A stretch of DNA of 64,000 nucleotides from Blastomonas natatoria (lineage in GTDB: Bacteria; Pseudomonadota; Alphaproteobacteria; Sphingomonadales; Sphingomonadaceae), in assembly GCF_003201955.1 (NCBI RefSeq), contig NZ_QJJM01000005.1, positions 1 to 64,000 on the forward strand, in the 5' to 3' direction. Positions within the stretch are counted from its first letter, which is position 1, and every line of letters starts with the position of its first letter. The translations under genes were made by a program, and so were the position numbers. Shown here one piece after another: positions 48,820-58,010 of the stretch. The notes under the pieces were generated by a model. It did no database searches. It was not told the DNA's origin and worked only from the letters and a program-made list of their open reading frames with translations.

Positions 48820-49800
48820 TCAGGGCATCAGCAGCGTCGATCCGCTGGTTGCCCGGCTTTCCAGATCGCGATGCGCCTGTTCGGCCTGCTCCAGCGGATA
48901 GGTCTGGCCGATGGTCACCTTGACCTTGCCGGCGCGGATCATCTGCCACAACCGCGCGGCGCCCGCTTCGCGTTCGGCCGGATCGGCATAATAATCGAAC
49001 AGCGTCGGCCGGGTGTTGTAGAGCGAGCCCTTGGTGGCGAGAATGCCAAGGCTGATGCCGGTAACCGGCGCGCTGGCATTGCCATAAGACACGATCAGCC
49101 CGCGCCGTCCGGTGCTGTCGAGCGAAGCCTCCCAGGTATCGAGCCCGACGCCGTCATAAACCACGCGCACGCCCGCGCCGCCGGTGAGCTCGCGCACGCG
49201 CTTCGCCGTATCCTCGCGGGTGTAGAAGACGATATGGTCGGCCCCGGCCTCCTTGGCCAGCGCTGCCTTTTCCTCGCTGCTGACGGTGCCGATCACGGTC
49301 GCGCCGATCGCTTTCAGCCATTGCACCAGCAACAGCCCGACGCCGCCAGCGGCGGCATGGACCAGCACCGCCTGGCCGGGTTCGACCCGTGCGCAGCGTT
49401 CGACCAGGAATTCGGTGGTGCAGCCCTTGAGGAGCGCGGCGGCTGCAGTCTCGTCGGAAATGTCCTCGGGCAGCTTGAACAGGCTCGCCGCAGCAACATT
49501 GCGAATATCGGCATAGGCTCCGCGTGCGGGCCCGAAGGTCGCGACCCGGTCGCCGACGCTCAGCCCCTCGACGCCCGCGCCGACCGCCTCGACCACGCCT
49601 GCTGCCTCAAGGCCCAGCCCGCTCGGCAGATCGACCGGATAGATGCCGCGCCGGTGATAGGTGTCGATATAGTTGAGGCCGACCGCCGTCTGCCGCAACG
49701 TCACCTCGCCCGCGCCGGGGGCAGCAACGTCGACCGTCTGCCATTCGATCACCTCGGGACCACCGGTTGCCCGGATGACGGCCTGGCGTGCCTGCATCAT
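48820..49800 (-). CDS. Quinone oxidoreductase-like MDR (zinc-free alcohol dehydrogenase family)
   Basis: A 326-residue NADPH-dependent reductase. GLNYIDTYHRRGIYPVDLPSGLGLEAAGVVEAVG is the quinone oxidoreductase start, VLVHAAAGGVGLLLVQWLKAIGATVIGTVSS the nucleotide-binding fold; catalytic zinc ligands are absent. The two adjacent ATG codons at 49800 and 49797 lie at the stop of the upstream hypothetical gene. Transcribed leftward from operator site E. Confidence 0.92.
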   Translation of the reverse strand: MMQARQAVIRATGGPEVIEWQTVDVAAPGAGEVTLRQTAVGLNYIDTYHRRGIYPVDLPSGLGLEAAGVVEAVGAGVEGLSVGDRVATFGPARGAYADIRNVAAASLFKLPEDISDETAAAALLKGCTTEFLVERCARVEPGQAVLVHAAAGGVGLLLVQWLKAIGATVIGTVSSEEKAALAKEAGADHIVFYTREDTAKRVRELTGGAGVRVVYDGVGLDTWEASLDSTGRRGLIVSYGNASAPVTGISLGILATKGSLYNTRPTLFDYYADPAEREAGAARLWQMIRAGKVKVTIGQTYPLEQAEQAHRDLESRATSGSTLLMP

Positions 49801-50558
49801 TCTGCTCCATCCAAAGTACAGCTGGCCTGCATCCAGCGTTGATTGATTCCCACCCGCACCGCGCCCGGGTCGGCCCAGCCATAAGCCACCGCCCGGTTCA
49901 TGTCATCGGGGGTGAAGACGTAGAGCACGATCGAGGACCGGTTGCGCGAAGGCGGCGGCCAGACCACATTGCGGATACGGATGATCGCCTCAGGCGCACC
50001 GCTATCGCCCCCGCCCAGACGCAACCGCCCGCCCTGATCATGGGTCGCCATGCCCGGCTGGAACAGCCAGTCATCGCTGCCATCGCTTTTCGGCCTGTCG
50101 CGCCTGACGCTCATCCAGCACGTAAACGGCCGTGCGCGCAGCAGCCGGGTTTCACGGCCATCGGCCAGTCGCAGCGTCAGCGCCGTCCGATCAAGCCGGA
50201 CAGGCAGGGTAACGCCTGTGCATTCGCCGCTGCCCGGTACGAATTCCATCGCACCATCGGCGTCCGTCCTCGTCGTCAGCGCACAGGTCCCGATCATCCA
50301 TTCTGTTTGCCCTGCCTGAACGGGCGTGCTCGCCAGGACGGTGCCTAGGCGATCGATGGTCTTCCAGACCAGGCCGGTTTCTGCCACCTCGATGCGCACG
50401 CCGATCCATGGGGGCGGCGTACCGCCTACCTCGGCATCGAAATAGACCTGTTCCTCGTTGGTGAAGGTGCCGGTCGGAAGCGGCTCGGATGGCGGGGCAG
50501 AAACTGGCGCCGCCATAAAGCTGAACAAGGGAAAGGCAAGACGCCACATGGCAAGCAT
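49797..50558 (-). CDS. Hypothetical exported protein
   Basis: A 253-residue protein beginning MLAMWRLAFPLFSFMAAPVSAPP, a likely signal peptide. The mature part is rich in beta-strand-like segments, with WIGVRIEVAETGLVWKTIDRL and Cys residues in TCALTT, GECTGV and ASCTLD that could form disulfides in the periplasm. Family not recognised. ATG 50558 has GAGG 4 bases upstream. First gene after operator site E on the left and overlapped by the oxidoreductase start. Confidence 0.65.
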   Translation of the reverse strand: MLAMWRLAFPLFSFMAAPVSAPPSEPLPTGTFTNEEQVYFDAEVGGTPPPWIGVRIEVAETGLVWKTIDRLGTVLASTPVQAGQTEWMIGTCALTTRTDADGAMEFVPGSGECTGVTLPVRLDRTALTLRLADGRETRLLRARPFTCWMSVRRDRPKSDGSDDWLFQPGMATHDQGGRLRLGGGDSGAPEAIIRIRNVVWPPPSRNRSSIVLYVFTPDDMNRAVAYGWADPGAVRVGINQRWMQASCTLDGAE

Positions 50559-50588
50559 TACGCCTCACCGGTAGCGAAACGTCAACTC

Positions 50589-50610
50589 ATTTGTCCGGAC
50601 AAATTATACT
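50589..50610. promoter_or_regulatory. Island operator, site E (right boundary of the regulon)
   Basis: ATTTGTCCGGACAAAT (50589-50604), a perfect 16-base palindrome, directly abuts TATACT (50605-50610), a good -10 candidate for the rightward gene. It lies between divergent genes starting at 50558 and about 50673. No -35 hexamer of quality was found. Confidence 0.83.
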
Positions 50611-50672
50611 TGTGCCCATGCAGGTTCAGCGGCATCTTCCCAGACTTAAGGGAGACAGGGCATGGAGCGATG

Positions 50673-51431
50673 ATGCGCTTGCTGATTCTGGTGTTGGCTG
50701 GCCTCATGGCGATCGCAAGCCCGGCGCAGGCGGAGACATCTGCGCCTGATGACAGCGCCCGGGTGATTCTGGAGCAAGCAGTGGCGGCGGCGGGCGGCGA
50801 TGCCTGGCTCAACCCCTCCACCCTGTATCTGGCTGGCCGCGCGGTGTTCTATGCACCCGACAGTGCCGAGCCCCGCAGCACGGCGGACGACTATCGCATG
50901 TGGCGCGCGATGAATCCTGATCGCAAGACCGCGCACGGCGCGGACGGCAAGGTGCGGATTACCGCGAAATCTGACGGCAAGCTGCTGTTCGAGATCGGCT
51001 ATGACGGCACGACCACCTGGACCGAGAAGGGCGTGATGCCCAAGGACCAGGCGGATGCCTATTGGGCGAGCAACTTCGGGTTCGGGATCATCCGCGAAGC
51101 GCTGGGCGATGGCTTCAGGCTGGAGCGTGCACCCGACCGGGATCTGGGCGGCCATGCCATCGCCCTGATGCGCGTGATCTCCCCAGACGGTGCGACTACC
51201 CTGTTCGGGATCGACCGGCAGAGCCACTATATCCGCTATATGGGCTTCGTGACCCCTCGCGGCTTTCACGAGCGGCACTATGACGATTTTGTTCGTCTGC
51301 CTTCGGGCTGGGTTCAGGCGCGCGAGGTGACCCTGTTCTACAATGGGGTAAAGGCAAACACGGTTTTCTGGCAGGTGATCAAGGTCGGCGAGCCGATCGA
51401 TCCAAGGCTGTTTGCGCCACCTGTGCGCTAG
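50673..51431 (+). CDS. Exported LolA-like/outer-membrane lipoprotein-sorting-fold protein
   Basis: A 252-residue protein with signal peptide MRLLILVLAGLMAIASPAQA. The mature part opens ARVILEQAVAAAGGDAWLNPSTLYLAGRAVF and has the repeated beta-strand pattern of LolA/LolB-like proteins that bind lipophilic ligands; family call is by appearance. ATG 50673 is preferred over 50670 because GGAG then lies 5 bases upstream. It is the last gene of the island, about 250 bases before the mannose-6-phosphate isomerase gene. It could hand a hydrophobic substrate across the periplasm. Confidence 0.7.
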   Translation: MRLLILVLAGLMAIASPAQAETSAPDDSARVILEQAVAAAGGDAWLNPSTLYLAGRAVFYAPDSAEPRSTADDYRMWRAMNPDRKTAHGADGKVRITAKSDGKLLFEIGYDGTTTWTEKGVMPKDQADAYWASNFGFGIIREALGDGFRLERAPDRDLGGHAIALMRVISPDGATTLFGIDRQSHYIRYMGFVTPRGFHERHYDDFVRLPSGWVQAREVTLFYNGVKANTVFWQVIKVGEPIDPRLFAPPVR

Positions 51432-51686
51432 TCTGCCCTGAATGCGCCGGCCAGGCTCCCAGCGGCAGAGCCGTGTTGCAGAATCGGCAAGCGCGTTGAA
51501 CTTGCGCTTTCTTGGCGCTATCGACATGGGTATCGCCGTTGAGCCAACGTCCGTTCTCGGGCCGGTCGGGCAGGCGCAACATCTTACGGCAGTTGACCCT
51601 TTCATGATCTCCCCGCCCCTTCCTCATTCAGGTCCGATGGTGTTGAACCGTGACAACGGCACCGGCATCGGGCGCGCTGTGTGCCG

Positions 51687-52511
51687 ATGACTTACGTGGA
51701 GCGGGGCCAGAAACTGACCACCAGGCAAGTGGCCAAGCCCTGGGGGCGGGCGATATTGCCTGCACCGTTCGGCGATGCTCAGGCCGAACGGATCGGGGAA
51801 ATCTGGTTCGAGGCTGCGCAGGGCCCGGCATTGCCATTGATGGTCAAATATCTCTTCACCAGCGAAAAGCTGTCGGTGCAGGTTCACCCGAACGACGCGC
51901 AGGCGCACGCCATGGGTCTGGCGAGCGGCAAGGAAGAATGCTGGCTGGTGCTGGATGCGGAGCCCGGCGCCGTGCTCGGCATCGGGACGCATCGCCCCTT
52001 ATCGTCCGAAGAATTGCGCGATGCCGCGATGTCAGGCGAGATCGAGGCGCTGATGGACTGGAAGCCGGTTGAGCGCGGCGACTTTTTCTACATTCCTGCG
52101 GGCACCATTCACGCCATCGGGGCGGGGATCAGTTTGATCGAAGTGCAGCAGAACGCCGACATCACCTATCGTCTCTATGACTATGGCCGTCCGCGCGCGC
52201 TGCATCTGGAAGAGGCCGTCGCCGTGTCGCGCGCCAAACCCTATGCCCATGCTCTGCAGCAGAAGGTCGATCTGCAGGGTGAACATAGGCTGGTCGAAGG
52301 CCCGTTCTTCTCGCTCCTGCTCACCAGCGATGCAACGGCTCGGCTGGATGGCTCCGGCCCACTGATGGTCATTCCGCTACAGGGGAGCGCACGAATCGAG
52401 CGGGATGCGGCAGCGATCACGGTTCAGGCTGGCGAATGTCTGGCAATTGACAGCGACAGTCGCTTGTGGGCAAGCGAGGACGCACGCCTGCTGCTGGCGC
52501 GTGCGAACTGA
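51687..52511 (+). CDS. manA: Mannose-6-phosphate isomerase, class I
   Basis: Interconverts fructose-6-P and mannose-6-P, feeding GDP-mannose. At 274 residues it is a compact class I enzyme. Zinc ligands are recognisable: Gln65 and His67 (QVHPND), the Glu of GKEECW and His142 (GTIHAIG). KPWGR near the N-terminus is also conserved. ATG 51687 is taken; a GTG two codons upstream is in frame, and neither has a strong ribosome-binding site. It is followed after 13 bases by the GDP-mannose pyrophosphorylase gene. Confidence 0.9.
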   Translation: MTYVERGQKLTTRQVAKPWGRAILPAPFGDAQAERIGEIWFEAAQGPALPLMVKYLFTSEKLSVQVHPNDAQAHAMGLASGKEECWLVLDAEPGAVLGIGTHRPLSSEELRDAAMSGEIEALMDWKPVERGDFFYIPAGTIHAIGAGISLIEVQQNADITYRLYDYGRPRALHLEEAVAVSRAKPYAHALQQKVDLQGEHRLVEGPFFSLLLTSDATARLDGSGPLMVIPLQGSARIERDAAAITVQAGECLAIDSDSRLWASEDARLLLARAN

Positions 52512-52524
52512 TACGAGAGCATTC

Positions 52525-53589
52525 ATGACCCTGATTACCCCCGTCATTCTTTCCGGCGGATCGGGCACGCGGCTCTGGCCGCTCTCGACAGACACCAGCC
52601 CCAAACAGTTTCTGCCGCTGGCTTCCAGCCGGACGATGTTTGCCGATACGCTCGCGCGCACGAGCGATCGTGGTCGGTTCGGTCCTGCGCTAGTGATCGG
52701 CGCAGAGCGGCACGCTGCGCTGATGGAGGCAGAGCTCTCGGCGCCTGAACAGGCCGAGGCGCGCATTATCCTGGAGCCGAGCGCTCGCAACACCGCCCCT
52801 GCCATTGCGCTCGCGGCAATCGCTGCTGGCGCAGGTGACGCGGTGATGCTGGTGATGCCCAGCGACCATGTCATCCGCGATCTGCCCGCCTTTCTGGACG
52901 CCGTCGATGCCGCCCTGCCCGCTGCGCGCGCAGGCTGGCTGGTGACCTTCGGCATCGAGCCTGCGGGCCCTGAAACCGGTTTCGGCTATATCCGGATGGG
53001 TAACAGCCTTGATGACGCGACCGGTGTCCGCAAGGTCGAGCGATTCATCGAGAAGCCACCCCGCGATCAGGCCGAAGCTATGCTGGCGGAGGGCAGCCAT
53101 GCCTGGAATGCGGGCATATTCCTGATGCGGGCCGATCGCTATCTCGAGGAACTGGCGCGCTATGCCCCCGACATGGCCCACGCTGCACGCGCCGCACTCG
53201 ATGGCCGCGACATGGCGGCGCGGCTGATCCGCCCGAACGCCGAGCGTTTCGCCGCCTGTCCGTCCGATTCGATCGATTATGCGGTCATGGAGCGTGCCGA
53301 TCGCGTGGCCATTGTACCCGTGGCCTGTGGCTGGTCGGATGTGGGGTGCTGGGATGCGCTGGCCGAGATCGGAACACCCGATACGCAAGGCAACACGATT
53401 GCCGGCGAAGCGATACTGATCGACAGCCGCAACATCCATGTCCACGCCGATGGCGTCACCGTGACGGCTGCCGGCATCGACGATCTGATCGTCATTGCCA
53501 ACGGATCGCATGTGATGATCGTGCCCAAGGGCAAGTCCCAGGACGTGAAGGCTATCGTTGCAGCGCTCAAGGAACGTGGGCCGGCCTAG
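52525..53589 (+). CDS. manC: Mannose-1-phosphate guanylyltransferase
   Basis: Makes GDP-mannose from mannose-1-P and GTP. The nucleotide-binding signature GGSGTRLWPLS is at residues 11-21, FIEKP is at the sugar-phosphate site, and WNAGIFLM and GWSDVGCWDAL are later landmarks. It has 354 residues: the catalytic domain and beta-helix part only, without the isomerase domain of bifunctional AlgA/ManC enzymes, which is supplied by the separate gene just upstream. Feeds gmd/rmd further right. Confidence 0.94.
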   Translation: MTLITPVILSGGSGTRLWPLSTDTSPKQFLPLASSRTMFADTLARTSDRGRFGPALVIGAERHAALMEAELSAPEQAEARIILEPSARNTAPAIALAAIAAGAGDAVMLVMPSDHVIRDLPAFLDAVDAALPAARAGWLVTFGIEPAGPETGFGYIRMGNSLDDATGVRKVERFIEKPPRDQAEAMLAEGSHAWNAGIFLMRADRYLEELARYAPDMAHAARAALDGRDMAARLIRPNAERFAACPSDSIDYAVMERADRVAIVPVACGWSDVGCWDALAEIGTPDTQGNTIAGEAILIDSRNIHVHADGVTVTAAGIDDLIVIANGSHVMIVPKGKSQDVKAIVAALKERGPA

Positions 53590-53590
53590 A

Positions 53591-53679
53591 GCATTTTCAA
53601 GTTGACCGGTTACGGTCAACGGCTCGGAAAATGCGGCATCAGAAAACAAGAGCGTTTTCGCTCAAAGTGAAAACGCTCT
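53591..53679. repeat. Double-hairpin palindromic repeat after manC
   Basis: First structure: GCATTTTC (53591-53598) pairs with GAAAATGC (53627-53634) and encloses TTGACC/GGTCAA (53602-53607/53614-53619). Second: AGAGCGTTTTC (53649-53659) pairs perfectly with GAAAACGCTCT (53669-53679). The form is that of repeats dispersed in many alphaproteobacteria. It separates convergent manC and the sugar transferase gene and could also act as a two-way terminator. Confidence 0.75.
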
Positions 53680-53765
53680 AGACTCCCTTGCCATGCCATT
53701 CGGGTAGCGCCGGGACCCAGCGGTAGGGATCGCCGCTAGAACGACGATCCGAAGGCGGCTGGCGT

Positions 53766-55229
53766 TCAGAAGGCGTTCTTGTGGAAGACCACGAAGGCGG
53801 TGCCCAGCAGGATGCGGATGTCTGACATCAGGCTCCAGTTAGACACATATTCAAGGTCGGACTGCAGCCGCTTGGTCAGGTCCGTCTTCTGCTCGGTCGC
53901 ACCGCGAAAACCGCGAATCTGCGCCAGCCCGGTGAGGCCGGGCTTGACCACATGGCGTTGCCAGTACCGCTGATCGATATCCCAGAACAGCGCGTTCTCG
54001 GCGCGCGATCCGAACGCGTGCGGGCGCGGGCCGACCAGGCTCATGTCACCCGAAATCACGTTCAGGATCTGCGGCAGCTCATCGATGCTCGTGCTGCGCA
54101 GAATGCGCCCGACACGGGTAATCCTGTCGTCATCGCGCGAAGTCGAGCGGCTGCCATTGGCATCGCACGCTTCGGTGCGCATCGAACGGAACTTCCAGAT
54201 CATGAACGGCCGGTTGCCCAGTCCGATGCGTTCCTGCCGGAAGAAGACGGGACCGCGGCTGTCAAGCTTGATCGCGAGCGCCACCAAGGCGAAAAAGGGA
54301 AGAAGCACCGGCAGCGCAGCCAGCGAAATCGCAAGATCGAAGGCGCGCTTCATCAGCTGGTGGTTCCAGGCCATGCGACCGCTGTTGAGCAGCAGGCTGG
54401 TATGGCCAGAGCGTTCCGAAATGCTGAGAGCGGCAAAACTGTCGAGTTCCGGCACCACGATCTCGCATCGGACATCGAGGGTCTTGAGCGCCAGAGCCCA
54501 GGCCTCACGCGCAGCCGGGACGCAGTGAATGACCACGCGGTCCATCCCCTTGGCCAGCGTGCCGAGACGGTTCACCGCAACCGCGCTGGCAAGATCGGGA
54601 TGCAGGCCCATCGACCTGGCCTCGATGGCACCCGGCCCGGCGCCGGGGCCCATGGGGACGCCGTCATAAATGCACAGGATTGCATAGACGCCCTCGTCCA
54701 GACGCTTGCGGAACAGGATGCGAGTAAGCGTGCGGGACGCGATGATACCGAACAGGCTGAACGCCACGCCCAGGAAGAACACCCCGCGCGAGAATTCCGC
54801 GCCGATCTTCATGAAGAACGCAATCAGCAGCAAACATCCGGCCGCAAGAATGAGCGCGCCGGCTGCCGACGTCACTCCCGAGGTGAGATTGAGCACCTTG
54901 CGGGTATTGTGTGCATTGTTGTTGAGCGAAAACAGCAGGAACATCGGCACGCAGACCGCGACCATGTTCAGCGCATGATCGTTCTCGATGCTGCCCAGAT
55001 AGACGAGCCCCGCCAGAAAGAAGCCGGCGACGATCGATACGACATCCGTGGTAAGTGACAGGAGCGACATGGTGCCGCGGAAACGCTTGCGTCCCTTCAG
55101 CGCATCGAGACGCACGACCGTATCGAAATCGACGCGATTGGCACGATCGGTGCGGATTGGTGCAGCATCCAGATCCTGGCCCGTCAGTGCGGCAGGCGTT
55201 ACGGCAGCAGTGTCCTTGGCGGTCAGCAT
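53766..55229 (-). CDS. Polyprenyl-phosphate sugar-1-P transferase (exopolysaccharide priming, GelB/SpsB-like)
   Basis: A 487-residue membrane enzyme that starts repeat-unit assembly by moving a hexose-1-P onto undecaprenyl phosphate. Hydrophobic helices lie around residues 55-165; one more (AFDLAISLAALPVLLPFFALVALAI) precedes the catalytic domain with PVFFRQERIGLGNRPFMIWKFRSMR, STSIDELPQILNVISGDMSLVGPRP and KPGLTGLAQI. It resembles the glucosyl-transferase of sphingan gum loci. Transcribed leftward, opposite to manA-manC. About 170 bases of promoter region lie upstream without a clear motif. Confidence 0.92.
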   Translation of the reverse strand: MLTAKDTAAVTPAALTGQDLDAAPIRTDRANRVDFDTVVRLDALKGRKRFRGTMSLLSLTTDVVSIVAGFFLAGLVYLGSIENDHALNMVAVCVPMFLLFSLNNNAHNTRKVLNLTSGVTSAAGALILAAGCLLLIAFFMKIGAEFSRGVFFLGVAFSLFGIIASRTLTRILFRKRLDEGVYAILCIYDGVPMGPGAGPGAIEARSMGLHPDLASAVAVNRLGTLAKGMDRVVIHCVPAAREAWALALKTLDVRCEIVVPELDSFAALSISERSGHTSLLLNSGRMAWNHQLMKRAFDLAISLAALPVLLPFFALVALAIKLDSRGPVFFRQERIGLGNRPFMIWKFRSMRTEACDANGSRSTSRDDDRITRVGRILRSTSIDELPQILNVISGDMSLVGPRPHAFGSRAENALFWDIDQRYWQRHVVKPGLTGLAQIRGFRGATEQKTDLTKRLQSDLEYVSNWSLMSDIRILLGTAFVVFHKNAF

Positions 55230-55400
55230 ATTATGTTTTTGCTCCGATGACAGGAATCATGGTGCGCCCGTTGCCGGGTTGGTACCCGATTCTGCTGCAA
55301 CGCACAATAGCCTCGGAATTTGGTTAGCCCCTGAGACGGCACGACCCATCGCGTCCGACCGTCAGGAGATCAACGGCTTTGACTCAAAGCAAGGCTCGAA

Positions 55401-56066
55401 TCAGTCGACCCGGCGTACCCGGATCAGATACTGAAGATAGGTGAAGCTGTTAACCATACCCAGACTTAGCGCGCGAGCAAGCTTGACCTTCCGGCCGCCC
55501 ACCAGATTACCACGCACCTCTTCGAGCTTGAGACCTGAACAGGTCATGAGTTCGATGGCCGTACTGCGCACAAAAAAACGAAGGTGCGTTCTGTCCAGAA
55601 TACCGTCGTCGGCCAAATCCCACCGGTCCTGAAATGCGAGAGGCAGAAATGCCGAATAATGTCGAACATTCGGTATGCTGGCGACGATAACGCCGCCAGG
55701 AGCCAAGGCTTTGTGCAGCCGCCCGACGATTGCCCACGGGTCGACCAGATGCTCGAGAACATCAAGGCACAAAATGGTTTGGAACGGACCCTCTGCTTCG
55801 ATCACCGAATCAAGAAAACGAGCGTCCTCTATATTGCCGCTATAGCTGAAATCTTTTGTAACGCCCTCCATCGACGAATCGATAAGATCGACCACGCCAA
55901 CCCTTTGCGCCTTGCCTAGGTGCTTCAATCGCGCGGCAGTAGCACCGACTCCGCCTCCCACATCGAGCAACGTTCCACCTGCATCAGGGACAAGCGGGAT
56001 AATCTCCTCACGAATGTGTTTATGGTAATCCATGCGGGACGGGTCCATAGTCGTGGTCAGTGTCAT
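55401..56066 (-). CDS. Class I SAM-dependent methyltransferase
   Basis: A 221-residue methyltransferase. TLLDVGGGVGATAARLKHLG is motif I; ILCLDVLEHLVDPW and ALAPGGVIVASIPNVRHYS are the later core elements, the latter typical of enzymes acting on glycan or lipid-linked substrates. Base composition is visibly less GC-rich than the flanking genes, hinting at separate acquisition. It lies 34 bases after rmd in the same direction, so a sugar O-methyl group on the polysaccharide is a fair guess. Confidence 0.85.
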   Translation of the reverse strand: MTLTTTMDPSRMDYHKHIREEIIPLVPDAGGTLLDVGGGVGATAARLKHLGKAQRVGVVDLIDSSMEGVTKDFSYSGNIEDARFLDSVIEAEGPFQTILCLDVLEHLVDPWAIVGRLHKALAPGGVIVASIPNVRHYSAFLPLAFQDRWDLADDGILDRTHLRFFVRSTAIELMTCSGLKLEEVRGNLVGGRKVKLARALSLGMVNSFTYLQYLIRVRRVD

Positions 56067-56101
56067 CGATTACCCCAGAAATGCTGTTTCAATTGCTGCT
56101 A

Positions 56102-56943
56102 TCATGCCCGCAGCATCCAAGCCAACGTATCCTCAAGCTTTCTCGGCTCCCAGCTCGGGAGCAGGCGCCGCAGCAAGGTGGCGTCGCCTGCCAGGATCTC
56201 CACCTCGTTCGGCCGCATGAATGCGGGATTGGTGGCAATCTCGATCTCGTGGCCGGTCAGATTGGCAGCGATGGCAATGACCTGACGAATGTTGAACACC
56301 CGGCCGGTGCAGACATTGACCACCACTGCCTCCGGCGGCTCCAGGCTGAGGCCGCAATAGGCCGCAACAACCGAGCGAACATCGCCAAAGTCGCGGCTCA
56401 CGTCGATGTTACCCAAGGTGATCACCGGTTCGCGCCGCCGGAAATGGCGGACGATCTTGGGGATGAGATACTGTTCGTCCTGCCCCACACCGGTATAGTT
56501 GAAAGGCCGCACGATCGTCATGCGCACCCGGTCGGCCCAGAAACGAGCCCCCAGTTCCATCGCCCATTTGCTCACGGCATAATGGTTGGCCGGGTTGGGC
56601 GGGGTTGCTTCGTCAAGATAGCCGCCGGTCCCGTTGCCATAGATGTTGGCGCTGCTGGCGATCAGCACATGCGCCTGCGGTGCATGGCGCGCCACGGCTT
56701 CCAGCAGGTGAAAGGTGCCGAGCTGGTTGACCTGATAGAAGGGATCCACCGCCGCGCTGCCGACAAAGGCGATCGCTGCGAGATGGATCACCCGATCCGG
56801 CCTGACCGAAGCGATCTCGGCATCGACCGCTGCGGCATCGGTGATGTCGCTTGCCAGCGCGATGACATCGCAACCGCGCGTGCGCAATTCCGCCACCAGA
56901 TAGGTGCCGGTAAAGCCCTCCGCGCCGGTCACGAGAACCCGCA

Positions 56944-56944
<1 letters not shown>
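56102..56944 (-). CDS. rmd: GDP-6-deoxy-D-mannose reductase (GDP-D-rhamnose synthesis)
   Basis: A 280-residue SDR-type reductase that converts GDP-4-keto-6-deoxymannose to GDP-D-rhamnose. VLVTGAEGFTGTYLV is the cofactor loop; HLAAIAFVG, SSANIYG and HYAVSKWAME carry the catalytic Ser/Tyr/Lys. The short length and pairing with gmd favour RMD over fucose synthase or an epimerase. ATG 56944 shares one base with the gmd stop; the longer frame upstream is shadow of gmd. Confidence 0.86.
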
Positions 56945-58002
<1,058 letters not shown>

Positions 58003-58010
58003 CTAGCGGC

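Noticed and set aside
51432-51686. A tRNA or attachment site at the right joint of the island
   Set aside because: No cloverleaf-like sequence, direct repeat or integrase was found in this 255-base gap.
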